A stretch of DNA of 21,650 nt from assembly GCA_025933895.1 (NCBI GenBank), contig JAICZB010000010.1, positions 1-21,650 on the forward strand. Direction: 5' to 3'. Positions 4,617 through 11,931 of the stretch are shown here, in pieces. This stretch comes from Thermoleophilia bacterium. Its GTDB lineage: Bacteria; Actinomycetota; Thermoleophilia; Gaiellales; Gaiellaceae. Positions within the stretch are counted from its first letter, which is position 1, and each line of letters begins with the position of its first letter. Position numbers and translations under genes: made by a program. Under the pieces are notes generated by a model that saw nothing but the letters and a program-made list of their open reading frames with translations, did not search any database and was not told the DNA's origin.

Positions 4617-6877
4617 GGATTCCGCTCAGCTGGCTGCGCGAGTACGTCCGCGTCGACGCGGACGCGCAGGAGATCGTCGGCGCGCTCTCGATCTCGACCG
4701 CCGAGGTGAACGGCGTGCAGCGCGTCGGTGTGCCGGGCGAGCTCGGGCTCTTCCGCGTCGGGCACGTGCTCGAGGCCGAGAAGCACCCGGACGCCGACCG
4801 GCTGCAGCTCACGTCGGTCGATGTCGGCGAGGACCGCCCGTACTCGATCGTGTGCGGCGCCTGGAACTTCGGCGCCGGCGCGAAGGTGGCGGTCGCGCTA
4901 CCCGGTGCGACGCTTCCGAACGGGCTCACGCTCGAGCGGCGCAAGCTGCGCGGCAAGGTCTCGGAGGGGATGATCCTCGCCGAGGACGAGCTCGATCTCG
5001 GCTCCGACCACAGCGGGATCATCGTCCTCGACGACGGGCTCGACGCGGGGACGCCGCTGGCCGACGTCCTGCCTCTGGTCGAGGAGGTGCTCGACCTCGA
5101 CCCCACCGGGAACCGTCCCGACCTCTTCGCCGTCTACGGGGTCGCGCGCGAGGTGGCCGCGCTGCTCGGCGGGGAGCTCTTGCCGCTGCCCGGCGAGGAG
5201 CCGAAGCGCGACGGCGACGAGCCGGTCGGCATCGGGATCGACGATCCTGCGGGTTGCTTGCGATTCATCGGCCGCCTCCTCCGCGACGTCTCGATCGGCG
5301 AGTCGCCGCCGTGGCTCAAGGCGCGCCTGCGGCACTCCGGCGTCCGCGCGATCTCGAACGTCGTCGACGTGACGAACTACGTGATGCTCACGCTCGGCAG
5401 CCCGCTCCACGCCTACGACCACGACCTGCTCCGCGGCGGGCTCGTCGCGCGCCGGGCGCGCGAGGGCGAGCAGGTGCGGACGCTCGACGGCGTCGAGCGC
5501 ACTCTGAGCGCCGAGGATCTCGTGATCGCCGACGGCGAGCGTGCCGTCGGGCTCGCCGGGATCATGGGCGGCGAGGAGACCGAGGTCTCCTCCTCGACGG
5601 CGAACGTCCTGCTCGAGGCGGCGAACTTCGAGCCGGTCGGGATCCTGCGCAGCTCGGAGCGGCACGCGCTTCGCACAGAGGGGTCGAACCGCTGGGAGAA
5701 GGGCGTCGATCCCCACGTCGCGGGACCGGCGGCGACGTACGCGACGCAGCTGATCGTCGAGTTGACGGGAGCGCGTTGGACCGGGGCGGAGGACGTGCAG
5801 GGCGAGCTGCCGAAGCCTGCGGTGATCCGCCTGCGGCCCGAGCGCGTTGGCGAGGTGCTCGGGCTCGAGGTGCCGGAGAACGAACAGGCCGAGATCCTCG
5901 GCCGGATCGGTTTCGAGCAGCTGAAGAAAGGCTTCCGCGTGCCGACGTGGCGCGCGCGGGACGTGACGCGGGAGATCGACGTGATCGAAGAGGTCGCGCG
6001 CTTCAAGCTGCCCGAGATCCCGTTCACGCTGCCTCGCCGCGAGGAGATGTTCGGACGGCTCACACGCGAGCAGCGCCTGCGGCGGCAGGTCGAGGACGTG
6101 CTCGTCGGCGCCGGCTACGCCGAGGCGTACACGTCCACCTTCGTCGCCGAGGGCGACCTGCGCCTGCCGGAGCCGCTCTCCGCCGAGGCTGCCGCGCTCC
6201 GCGCCGTCCTGTACGCCTCGCTGCTCGAGCCGGCTCGCCGCAACGCCGACTCGGGAGCGGAAGACGTCGCACTGTTCGAGGTCGCGCGCGTGTACCGCGA
6301 CGTCGGCCACCAGTTGCCGCAGGAGCGCTGGCACGTCGCCGGCATTGCCGACGGGGGATTCGCAGAGGCGAAGTGGGCGGTCGAGCAGATCTACTCCGCG
6401 CTCGGCCTCGAGTCGAGCTACGAGCGGACGAGCGAGCCGTTCCTCCATCCGGGCAAGGCAGCGCGCACCGCCGAGGGGTGGCTCGGTGAGCTGCATCCCG
6501 CGCTTCTCGACGGCGCGTGGGGGGCGTTCGAGCTCGACCTCGACGCGCTCGCCGAGGCGGCGCCCGAGGTCGTCGGCTTCGAGGAGGTGAGCCCCTACCC
6601 CGAGGTGCGGCAGGATCTCGCCTTCGTCGTCGACGAGGAGGTCCCGGCGGCGGACATCCTCGCTTCGATCCGCGAAGCGGCCGGCGAGCTGCTCCGCGAG
6701 CTCGAGGTCTTCGACGAGTACCGGGGGGAGCAGACCGGCGAGGGGAAGCGGTCGCTCGCGTTCCGGCTCGCGTTCGGCTCCCTCGAGGGGACGCTCAGGG
6801 ACGAGGACGTCGCGCCGGTGCGTGCGTCGATCGTGGACGCGCTCGCCTCGCGGTTCGGCGCTGTGCTGCGCGCGTAG
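4613..6877 (+). CDS. pheT: Phenylalanyl-tRNA synthetase beta subunit
   Basis: PheT supplies tRNA binding and editing for the PheRS heterotetramer. The product has 754 residues, slightly short of the usual 780-800. In order it shows: the N-terminal MRIPLSWLREYV segment; an EMAP-type OB-fold tRNA-binding domain (about 39-150, with KHPDADRLQL and KLRGKVSEGMI); the TGNRPDLFAVYGVARE linker; the B3/B4 editing domain (about 200-370, with GVRAISNVVDVTNYVM and a GIMGG strand); the B5 domain (with TREIDVIEEVARF); a catalytic-like domain; and a C-terminal ferredoxin-fold anticodon-binding domain (SPYPEVRQDLAFVVDEEVP to the end). It starts at ATG in an ATGA overlap with pheS. It converges with the minus-strand small gene after only 8 nt. 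Confidence 0.97.
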   Translation: MRIPLSWLREYVRVDADAQEIVGALSISTAEVNGVQRVGVPGELGLFRVGHVLEAEKHPDADRLQLTSVDVGEDRPYSIVCGAWNFGAGAKVAVALPGATLPNGLTLERRKLRGKVSEGMILAEDELDLGSDHSGIIVLDDGLDAGTPLADVLPLVEEVLDLDPTGNRPDLFAVYGVAREVAALLGGELLPLPGEEPKRDGDEPVGIGIDDPAGCLRFIGRLLRDVSIGESPPWLKARLRHSGVRAISNVVDVTNYVMLTLGSPLHAYDHDLLRGGLVARRAREGEQVRTLDGVERTLSAEDLVIADGERAVGLAGIMGGEETEVSSSTANVLLEAANFEPVGILRSSERHALRTEGSNRWEKGVDPHVAGPAATYATQLIVELTGARWTGAEDVQGELPKPAVIRLRPERVGEVLGLEVPENEQAEILGRIGFEQLKKGFRVPTWRARDVTREIDVIEEVARFKLPEIPFTLPRREEMFGRLTREQRLRRQVEDVLVGAGYAEAYTSTFVAEGDLRLPEPLSAEAAALRAVLYASLLEPARRNADSGAEDVALFEVARVYRDVGHQLPQERWHVAGIADGGFAEAKWAVEQIYSALGLESSYERTSEPFLHPGKAARTAEGWLGELHPALLDGAWGAFELDLDALAEAAPEVVGFEEVSPYPEVRQDLAFVVDEEVPAADILASIREAAGELLRELEVFDEYRGEQTGEGKRSLAFRLAFGSLEGTLRDEDVAPVRASIVDALASRFGAVLRA

Positions 6878-6895
6878 CGGCGCGCCTACTTCTTG
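6868..6895 (+). terminator. Possible terminator at the end of pheT
   Basis: GCGCGC (6868-6873) pairs with GCGCGC (6880-6885) around a 6-nt loop containing the pheT stop. A pyrimidine-rich tail (CTACTTCTTGT) follows. The stem is short, the tail is imperfect and the site overlaps the end of the convergent gene, so this is only a suggestion. Confidence 0.25.
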
Positions 6896-7086
6896 TCGCG
6901 CCGGCGCAGGAGCTTGACGACCGTCTTCGCCGCCAGCGCCGCTCCTGTGGCCGCGCCGACTGCGGTGCCGAGCCGCTTGCCGCGCTCCGCCGTCTGACCG
7001 AGCTCCTCGCGCAGCGAGGTGACGGCGTTCGTCAGCTCACGCCGCTCGTCCGCGATCTCGCGCTTGAGGTCAGACTCCGTCGCCAT
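6886..7086 (-). CDS. DUF3618-like small protein
   Basis: This is a 66-residue protein. Its N-terminal half is a charged amphipathic helix (SDLKREIADERRELTNAVTS), the pattern of the actinobacterial DUF3618 family in which R/E-rich helices precede a hydrophobic segment. Residues about 38-60 (GTAVGAATGAALAAKTVVKLL) form a weakly hydrophobic glycine/alanine-rich helix, followed by the basic tail RRRDKK. It is probably associated with the membrane. It starts with ATG 17 nt before the end of the upstream Holin-X gene, so the two are surely co-transcribed. DUF3618 and Holin-X genes are frequent neighbours in Actinobacteria; their role is unresolved. Confidence 0.7.
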   Translation of the reverse strand: MATESDLKREIADERRELTNAVTSLREELGQTAERGKRLGTAVGAATGAALAAKTVVKLLRRRDKK

Positions 7087-7456
7087 TGCGCAGCGCCTCC
7101 GTCGTCAGCCGTGCCTCCTCGATCGCCTGCTCCGGCACGGGCTTCGAGCCCTTCTTCAGGAGCGCCGCGCCTACGCCGCCGAGGATCATGGCGAGCAGGA
7201 GGAGGCCGCCGAACATGATCAGCAGCGAGGCCCAGACGGGCAGCGCCGTCGCGATGCCCGCCGTCGCGGCCGCGAGGCCGAAGGCGAGGGCCGTGAGGGC
7301 GAGCATCGCCGCCGCGGCGACGAGGGCGATGCCGATCCCGAGGGCTGCGGCCTTGCGCTTCAGCTCGGCCGTCGCGAGCTGCAGCTCGAGCCGCACGATC
7401 GAGCGCGCGTGGTCGGCCACCCGCTTGGTCGCCCCGGAAAGTCCGATTCCGTTCAC
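7070..7456 (-). CDS. Actinobacterial Holin-X / phage holin superfamily III membrane protein
   Basis: This is a 128-residue protein. An N-terminal amphipathic helix (VADHARSIVRLELQLATAEL, 13-32) leads into two transmembrane segments at about 38-70 (IGIALVAAAAMLALTALAF within it) and 75-100 (WASLLIMFGGLLLLAMILGG). A basic KKGSKP turn and a cytoplasmic tail follow. This is the pattern of PF07332-type proteins, which despite the name are chromosomal membrane proteins not known to act in lysis. Start is GTG 7456, preceded by a purine-rich AAAGAGAGGG. A TACGTT hexamer at 7488-7483 (minus strand) could give it its own promoter, but co-transcription from the upstream genes is equally possible. Confidence 0.8.
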   Translation of the reverse strand: MNGIGLSGATKRVADHARSIVRLELQLATAELKRKAAALGIGIALVAAAAMLALTALAFGLAAATAGIATALPVWASLLIMFGGLLLLAMILGGVGAALLKKGSKPVPEQAIEEARLTTEALRNGDGV

Positions 7457-7490
7457 GGCCCTCTCTTTACCACGGAATCCCGAACGTAAC

Positions 7491-7781
7491 TCACGGCGCG
7501 AGGAATCGCTCGCCGGGCGGCGGCGCCTCGTACGGCGCCGATCTCCTGTAGGCGTCTGCGTCGATCGTGAGATGAACGGTTCCCTCCTCGATCGCCCCGA
7601 CCTGCTCGGACGGGACGTAGAGCGGCCGGTCGAGGACGGTTGCGGCGCCTACGGCGAGCCCGTCGAAGATGTCGGCCTCGGGATCTCCGAGGACCTGGTC
7701 GACCTTGCCCACCTCGCTTCCGTCGCTCGCGAGGACGGCCCAACCGCGCTCGACGACCGTCCAGGCGACGGGGTCGGCCAT
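7491..7781 (-). CDS. PRC-barrel domain protein
   Basis: This 96-residue protein matches a PRC-barrel-like beta-barrel over most of its length: GWAVLASDGSEVGKVDQVLG, then ADIFDGLAVG, then PLYVPSEQVGAIEEGTVHLT. PRC-barrel proteins occur in ribosome maturation and photosynthetic reaction centres, but small stand-alone actinobacterial versions have no firm function. The proline-rich C-terminus is probably disordered. ATG 7781 overlaps the last base of the upstream gene's TGA (TGATG), so the two are translationally coupled. Confidence 0.75.
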   Translation of the reverse strand: MADPVAWTVVERGWAVLASDGSEVGKVDQVLGDPEADIFDGLAVGAATVLDRPLYVPSEQVGAIEEGTVHLTIDADAYRRSAPYEAPPPGERFLAP

Positions 7782-8422
7782 CAGGCCGGACGGCGCCCGG
7801 CGACGAAGGTCGCGCCCTGCGTCCCGACCGGATGCACATCGCTCAGCGCCCGCGTGATCCGGATACGGCCGGTGATGCCGGCCTCGTCGAGACGGGCGAG
7901 GCAGCGGCCGACCATCCCGGCGGACGCGCCGTAGCCGCGCCGGCTGGCGCAGCGGAAGCGGAAGCCGGGCCGTCCTGTGGACTGGATCGGGTTGATCGGA
8001 GCGCAGAGGACGGCGGCGCGGTCGACGTCCGCGCTCGAGTCGAGCTCGAGCTCGGCGACGAGGTCACTCCAGTCGGATGGCAGCACCTCTAGCGCCGTGT
8101 TCCAGGCCGCCGCGAGCGAGCGGGCGGTCGGCGGTGGGACCGGTCGCGCGCCCTGGGTGGCGACGAGCTCGAGACCCCCGCGGATGCCCTCGGCGTCGAT
8201 CCGCCGCAGCAGGCGCCGGACAGCCTCGGGTCCGATGCCGGTCCCTCGCGTGGAGACGGTGAAGCGGATCCGCTTGGCACCGACGCCCGGGCCTGCCGGG
8301 CCGAGCAGCGCAGCAGCGCGGGATCGCGCTTCGTCGTCGTTGATTGAGAGGCTCAGCGTGACCTCCGTCCACCTCGGATCCAGCTCTGTCTGGACCTGGT
8401 TCCAGCGTTCGACGAGCGGCAC
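7781..8422 (-). CDS. Protein of unknown function with two internal repeats
   Basis: This 213-residue protein belongs to no family I recognise. It is visibly an internal duplication. Residues about 6-90 (WNQVQTELDPRWTEVTLSLS onwards) align with about 106-192 (WNTALEVLPSDWSDLVAELE onwards). Both units share W..........W, an acidic loop, an RAA helix, an R-F-rich strand, a GIGPEAVRRLLRRIDAEGI-like helix and a closing I/L-x-I strand. There is no signal peptide or membrane segment and no obvious catalytic motif. The start is GTG 8422 without a ribosome-binding site, 7 nt after a TACGGT hexamer, so it is probably leaderless. It is divergent from the dehydrogenase operon and heads a minus-strand set with PRC-barrel, Holin-X and DUF3618-like genes. 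Confidence 0.75.
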   Translation of the reverse strand: MPLVERWNQVQTELDPRWTEVTLSLSINDDEARSRAAALLGPAGPGVGAKRIRFTVSTRGTGIGPEAVRRLLRRIDAEGIRGGLELVATQGARPVPPPTARSLAAAWNTALEVLPSDWSDLVAELELDSSADVDRAAVLCAPINPIQSTGRPGFRFRCASRRGYGASAGMVGRCLARLDEAGITGRIRITRALSDVHPVGTQGATFVAGRRPA

Positions 8423-8429
8423 GGGGCGA

Positions 8430-8439
8430 ACCGTACACT
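8430..8439. promoter_or_regulatory. Overlapping divergent -10 boxes between the unknown gene and the dehydrogenase operon
   Basis: Only 23 bases separate the two GTG starts. On the plus strand TACACT (8434-8439) ends 6 nt before GTG 8446. On the minus strand TACGGT (8435-8430) ends 7 nt before GTG 8422. The two hexamers share the TA step at 8434-8435. Neither gene has a Shine-Dalgarno, so both are likely leaderless, and the two promoters cannot easily be occupied at once. Confidence 0.5.
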
Positions 8440-8445
8440 CCGGCC

Positions 8446-9417
8446 GTGGCCAAGGTTGAGCAGAGAGCGAGCCTGCCGAAGAGCGACCTCCACGACGTGC
8501 TGCGCGAGATGCTCCTCATCCGCCGCTTCGAGGAGAAGGTCGAGGAGCGCTTCCGGGCCGGTGAGCTGCCCGGATTCCTCCATGTCGCGATCGGCCAGGA
8601 GGCATGCGCAGTCGGCGTCTGCCGCGCGCTCGAGGACGGCGACGTCATCGCCTCCACGCACCGCGCGCACGGGCACACGCTCGCGAAGGGGACGCATCCG
8701 AACGAGCTGATGGCCGAGCTGTACGGCAAGCAGGAAGGCTGCTCGCACGGCTACGGCGGCTCGATGCACCTCTACGACGTCGAGCGCGGCAACCTCGGCG
8801 CGAACGCCGTCGTCGGGGGCGGTCTGCCCCAGATCACCGGGGCCGCGCTCGCCTTCAAGCTGCGCGGCGAGCCCCGGGTCGCGCTCGCGTTCTTCGGCGA
8901 CGGAGCGACCAACATCGGCACCTTCCACGAGGCGCTCAACCTCGCGCAGCTCTGGCGGGTTCCGGCCGTCTTCGTGCTCGAGGACAACAAGTGGGCGGAG
9001 TCGACGCCCGAGTCGCAGCACTCGCCGATCCGCGACCTCTCCGAGCGCGCAAAGGCGTTCGGGATGAAGACGCTGAAGGCGGACGGTCAGGACGTCGAGA
9101 CGGTCTACAAGACCGCGCGCAAGGCGCTCGACCAAGCCCGCCGCGGCGACGGGCCCGTCTTCGTCCATCTCGAGACGATCCGCTTCACGGGCCACTACAT
9201 CGGCGACCCGCAGGTCTATCGCGACCGGGACGAGGTGCGGAAGCTGCGCCAGGAGCGCGACCCGATCGAGCTCCTGCGCGGGAAGCTCGAGGTGTCGGAC
9301 GAGGACTACGCAGCGCTCGACGCCGAGGTGTCGGAGATCGTCGAGGCGTCCGTCGAGTTCGCGAAGGCGGGTACCGATCCCGCGCCGGAAGACGCGCTCA
9401 AGAACATCTATGCCTGA
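8446..9417 (+). CDS. 2-oxoacid dehydrogenase E1 component, alpha subunit (pyruvate/acetoin type)
   Basis: This 323-residue thiamine diphosphate-binding subunit decarboxylates the 2-oxo substrate together with E1beta. The TPP/Mg motif runs from GDG (151-153) to N181. The usual NN pair is DN here, but N181, the metal-ligand position, is kept. HVAIGQEACAVGVCRAL, the THRAHGHTLAKG loop and GYGGSMHLYD are typical of the PDHA/AcoA group. The EDNKWAESTPE loop and the partner E1beta sequence lean towards the acetoin dehydrogenase-like subgroup, but in Actinobacteria such operons may act on pyruvate or branched-chain 2-oxoacids, so the substrate stays open. It is the first gene of the operon, probably leaderless, and overlaps E1beta by 8 nt. 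Confidence 0.93.
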   Translation: MAKVEQRASLPKSDLHDVLREMLLIRRFEEKVEERFRAGELPGFLHVAIGQEACAVGVCRALEDGDVIASTHRAHGHTLAKGTHPNELMAELYGKQEGCSHGYGGSMHLYDVERGNLGANAVVGGGLPQITGAALAFKLRGEPRVALAFFGDGATNIGTFHEALNLAQLWRVPAVFVLEDNKWAESTPESQHSPIRDLSERAKAFGMKTLKADGQDVETVYKTARKALDQARRGDGPVFVHLETIRFTGHYIGDPQVYRDRDEVRKLRQERDPIELLRGKLEVSDEDYAALDAEVSEIVEASVEFAKAGTDPAPEDALKNIYA

Positions 9418-10390
9418 GCTGACCTATCGCGAAGCCGTCCGGGACGCGCTCGCTCGGGCGATGCGCCAGGACGACGACGTCTTCATCATGGGCGAGGACA
9501 TTGCGGAGATGGGCGGCTCGATGGGAGTCACCGCCGGGATGCTCGACGAGTTCGGCCCCGAGCGCGTCCGCAACACGCCGATCTCGGAGATGGCACTCGC
9601 CGGCGCGGCGATCGGCGCCGCGGTACAGGGGATGCGCCCGGTCGCGGAGATCATGTACGAGGACTTCCTGACGCTCGCCGCCGAGCAGATCGTCAACCAG
9701 GCGGCGAAGCACCGCTACATGTCCGGTGGGCAGGTCACCGTCCCGGTCGTATTCCGGACGCAGGGAGGCGCGGGCTGGTCGCCGGGCGCGCAGCACGCGC
9801 AGCAGCTCGAAGCATGGTTCGTGCACATCCCGGGGCTCAAGGTGGTCTTCGCCTCGACCCCTGAAGACGTGCGCGGACTGCTCTGGTCGGCGATCTACGA
9901 CGACAACCCCGTCGTCTTCTTCGAGCACCGGACGCTGTATCCGATCAAGGGCGACGTGCCGCAGGAGATCGAGGCGATCCCGATCGGCAAGGCGCGCGTC
10001 CACCGCGAGGGCGAGGACGTCACCGTGATCGCGACCGGCCGGCTCGTCCACGAGAGCCTGCAGGCGGCGGAGGAGGCGGAGCGCGACGGCATCTCGGTGG
10101 AGGTCGTCGACCCGCGCACGCTGCAACCGCTCGACGAGGAGACGCTCGTCTCGTCCGTGAAGAAGACGAATCGTGCCGTCGTCGCGCACGAGGCCGTGAC
10201 GCGGATGGGCTTCGGCGCCGAGGTTGCCTCCGTCCTCCAGTACCAGGCGTTCGACTGGCTCGACGCGCCGATTGAGCGCGTCGGTGCCAAGTTCTCGCCG
10301 CTGCCGTTCGCGCCGGTGATGGAGGCGTTCGTCGTCCCGCACGCCGAGGACGTGCTCGCCGCGGTCAAGCGAACCGTGGGGAAGGCGTAG
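9410..10390 (+). CDS. 2-oxoacid dehydrogenase E1 component, beta subunit
   Basis: This 326-residue protein has a transketolase pyrimidine-binding domain (about 4-180) and a C-terminal transketolase domain (about 195-315). NTPISEMALAGAAIGAA contains E60, the glutamate expected to activate thiamine diphosphate. The segment QGGAGWSPGAQHAQQLEAWF followed by HIPGLKVVFASTP is characteristic of PdhB/AcoB-type E1beta. GEDVTVIATGRLV and VEVVDPRTLQPLDEET open the second domain. The ATG at 9410 lies inside the 3' end of the E1alpha gene, so the two subunits of the alpha2beta2 E1 are made in a coupled way. The spacing to E2 is 2 nt. Confidence 0.95.
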   Translation: MPELTYREAVRDALARAMRQDDDVFIMGEDIAEMGGSMGVTAGMLDEFGPERVRNTPISEMALAGAAIGAAVQGMRPVAEIMYEDFLTLAAEQIVNQAAKHRYMSGGQVTVPVVFRTQGGAGWSPGAQHAQQLEAWFVHIPGLKVVFASTPEDVRGLLWSAIYDDNPVVFFEHRTLYPIKGDVPQEIEAIPIGKARVHREGEDVTVIATGRLVHESLQAAEEAERDGISVEVVDPRTLQPLDEETLVSSVKKTNRAVVAHEAVTRMGFGAEVASVLQYQAFDWLDAPIERVGAKFSPLPFAPVMEAFVVPHAEDVLAAVKRTVGKA

Positions 10391-10392
10391 CC

Positions 10393-11589
10393 GTGCCGAC
10401 CGAGGTCATCCTCCCGCGGCTCGGCCAGGGGATGGAGTCCGGCACGATCGTCCGCTGGCTCAAGTCGGAGGGCGAGCCGGTGGAGAAGGGCGAGCCGCTC
10501 TTCGAGCTCGACACCGACAAGGTGACGCAGGAGGTCGAGGCCGAGGCGGCGGGCGTCCTGCTCAAGATCGCGGTCGCCGAGGGCGAGGTGCCAGTAGGGC
10601 AGACCGTCGCCTTCATCGGCGCCGAGGGCGAGGACGTTCCCGAGGTCGCCGCAGCGGCGACGCAGGAAGAGCCGAAGACGGAGCGGCGGCCGGAGCCGGC
10701 ACGGCAGGAAGCGCCGGCGGCGGTGGCGTCCGGCAACGGCCGTATCAAGGCCTCGCCGCTCGCGCGCCGCATGGCCCGGGAGCGCGGCATCGAGCTCTCG
10801 GGAGTCCGCGGTACCGGCCCCGACGGCCGCATCGTCGCCGAGGACGTCGAGCGTGCGGAGGCCGGGGGTCCGGCTGCGCGACCGGTTGCGCAGCCCTCCG
10901 CGGTGCCCGCAGCCGAGCTCGAGCGCGTCCCGCTCACGAACATCCGCAAGACGATCGCCCGCCGGCTCGCCGAGGCGTGGCAGATCCCGGTCTTCCAGCT
11001 CCAGACCTCGGCCGATATGACGCGCGTGAACGCCCTCGTCGCCAGGCTCCGCGAACGTGACCCGGACGTCCGCGTCACGGTCACCGACGTCCTCACCAAG
11101 GTCTGTGCGCAGGCGCTCATGCGCCACCGTGAGGTCAACGCCGAGTTCACGGAGGACGCGATCCTCCTCCACCCGAGCGCCAACGTCGGCCTCGCCGTCG
11201 CCGCGCCGCAGGGCCTCGTCGTGCCCGTGATCCGCAACGCGGAGCGGCTCTCGCTGACCGAGATCGCAGGCCTGCGCGCCGGCCTCGTGGGCCGCGCACG
11301 TGAGAACAAGCTCCGCGCCGAGGATCTCGAGGGCGGAACGTTCACGATCTCGAACCTCGGCATGTACGCGGTCGAGCGCTTCACGGCCGTGCTGAACCCG
11401 CCGCAGGCGGCCATCGTCGCCGTCGGCGCGACGGAAGAACGCGTCGTGCCGGCCGGCGGCGGGACCGCAGTACGGCCGATGGTCACGCTCACCGGCACCT
11501 TCGACCACCGGGCCGTCGACGGCGCGCCCGCCGCAGCCTTCCTCCAGACGCTCGAAGAGAGCCTCGAGGACCCGGGGCTCGCGCTGTAG
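10393..11589 (+). CDS. 2-oxoacid dehydrogenase E2 component (dihydrolipoamide acyltransferase)
   Basis: This 398-residue protein has three parts. A lipoyl domain (1-78) carries the lipoyl lysine K43 in FELDTDKVTQEVEAEA. An Ala/Pro/Glu-rich linker leads to a peripheral subunit-binding domain (about 118-155, IKASPLARRMARERGIELSG). A second linker then leads to the catalytic acyltransferase domain (180-398), with the active-site pattern DHRAVDG (H372, D376) near the C-terminus. It accepts the acyl group from E1 and passes it to CoA, forming the core of the complex. It has one lipoyl domain. The start is GTG 2 nt after the E1beta stop. The opening PRLGQGMESGTIVRWLKSEG is typical of pyruvate/acetoin E2 proteins. 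Confidence 0.95.
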   Translation: MPTEVILPRLGQGMESGTIVRWLKSEGEPVEKGEPLFELDTDKVTQEVEAEAAGVLLKIAVAEGEVPVGQTVAFIGAEGEDVPEVAAAATQEEPKTERRPEPARQEAPAAVASGNGRIKASPLARRMARERGIELSGVRGTGPDGRIVAEDVERAEAGGPAARPVAQPSAVPAAELERVPLTNIRKTIARRLAEAWQIPVFQLQTSADMTRVNALVARLRERDPDVRVTVTDVLTKVCAQALMRHREVNAEFTEDAILLHPSANVGLAVAAPQGLVVPVIRNAERLSLTEIAGLRAGLVGRARENKLRAEDLEGGTFTISNLGMYAVERFTAVLNPPQAAIVAVGATEERVVPAGGGTAVRPMVTLTGTFDHRAVDGAPAAAFLQTLEESLEDPGLAL

Positions 11590-11598
11590 AACTGTCCA

Positions 11599-11928
11599 AT
11601 GGTTCCGACGGTCTGGTACCACGTCCGCGACCTCGACGAGGGCCGACGTTTCTACCGGGAGCTGCTCGAGTTCGAGGAGCTCTCGGTGGACTTCGAGGAG
11701 CGCTGGTCGACGCTGCGGCGCGGCGAGATGGAGATCGGCCTGGCGGAGGGAGAGCCGACCGACACCGGGGTGGCGCACGTCGACGTCTCCGACCTCAAGC
11801 ACGAGGCCGACCGGCTGCGCGAGGCGGGCGTCGAGGTCGGCATCGTTCTCGAGCTGACGGGGGAGATGCGCCTCCTGGACGTCTACGACCCCGACGGCAA
11901 CCGAGTTCAGCTCGCGCAGGAGCTCTAG
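11599..11928 (+). CDS. VOC superfamily (glyoxalase/dioxygenase-fold) protein
   Basis: This 109-residue protein has the single beta-alpha-beta-beta-beta pattern of a vicinal oxygen chelate half-domain repeated twice. It opens TVWYHVRDLDEGRRFYRELL and closes with GEMRLLDVYDPDGNRVQLAQ, where the DPDGN turn is typical. Candidate metal ligands are H8 and a glutamate near the C-terminal end of each half; the set cannot be confirmed by eye. Members include glyoxalase I, isomerases and resistance proteins. It lies in the dehydrogenase operon 9 nt after the E2 stop, which suggests a link to 2-oxoaldehyde or acyl metabolism, but the function is not determined. Confidence 0.85.
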   Translation: MVPTVWYHVRDLDEGRRFYRELLEFEELSVDFEERWSTLRRGEMEIGLAEGEPTDTGVAHVDVSDLKHEADRLREAGVEVGIVLELTGEMRLLDVYDPDGNRVQLAQEL

Positions 11929-11931
11929 GAA

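Noticed and set aside
4898..6496. Long minus-strand open frame opposite pheT
   Set aside because: Low-complexity, Arg/Leu/Glu-rich antisense frame expected at this GC content. It matches no family, and pheT on the plus strand is certain.
7070..7456. Prophage remnant suggested by the holin-like gene
   Set aside because: Actinobacterial Holin-X proteins are chromosomal membrane proteins, and no endolysin, integrase or other phage gene is nearby.
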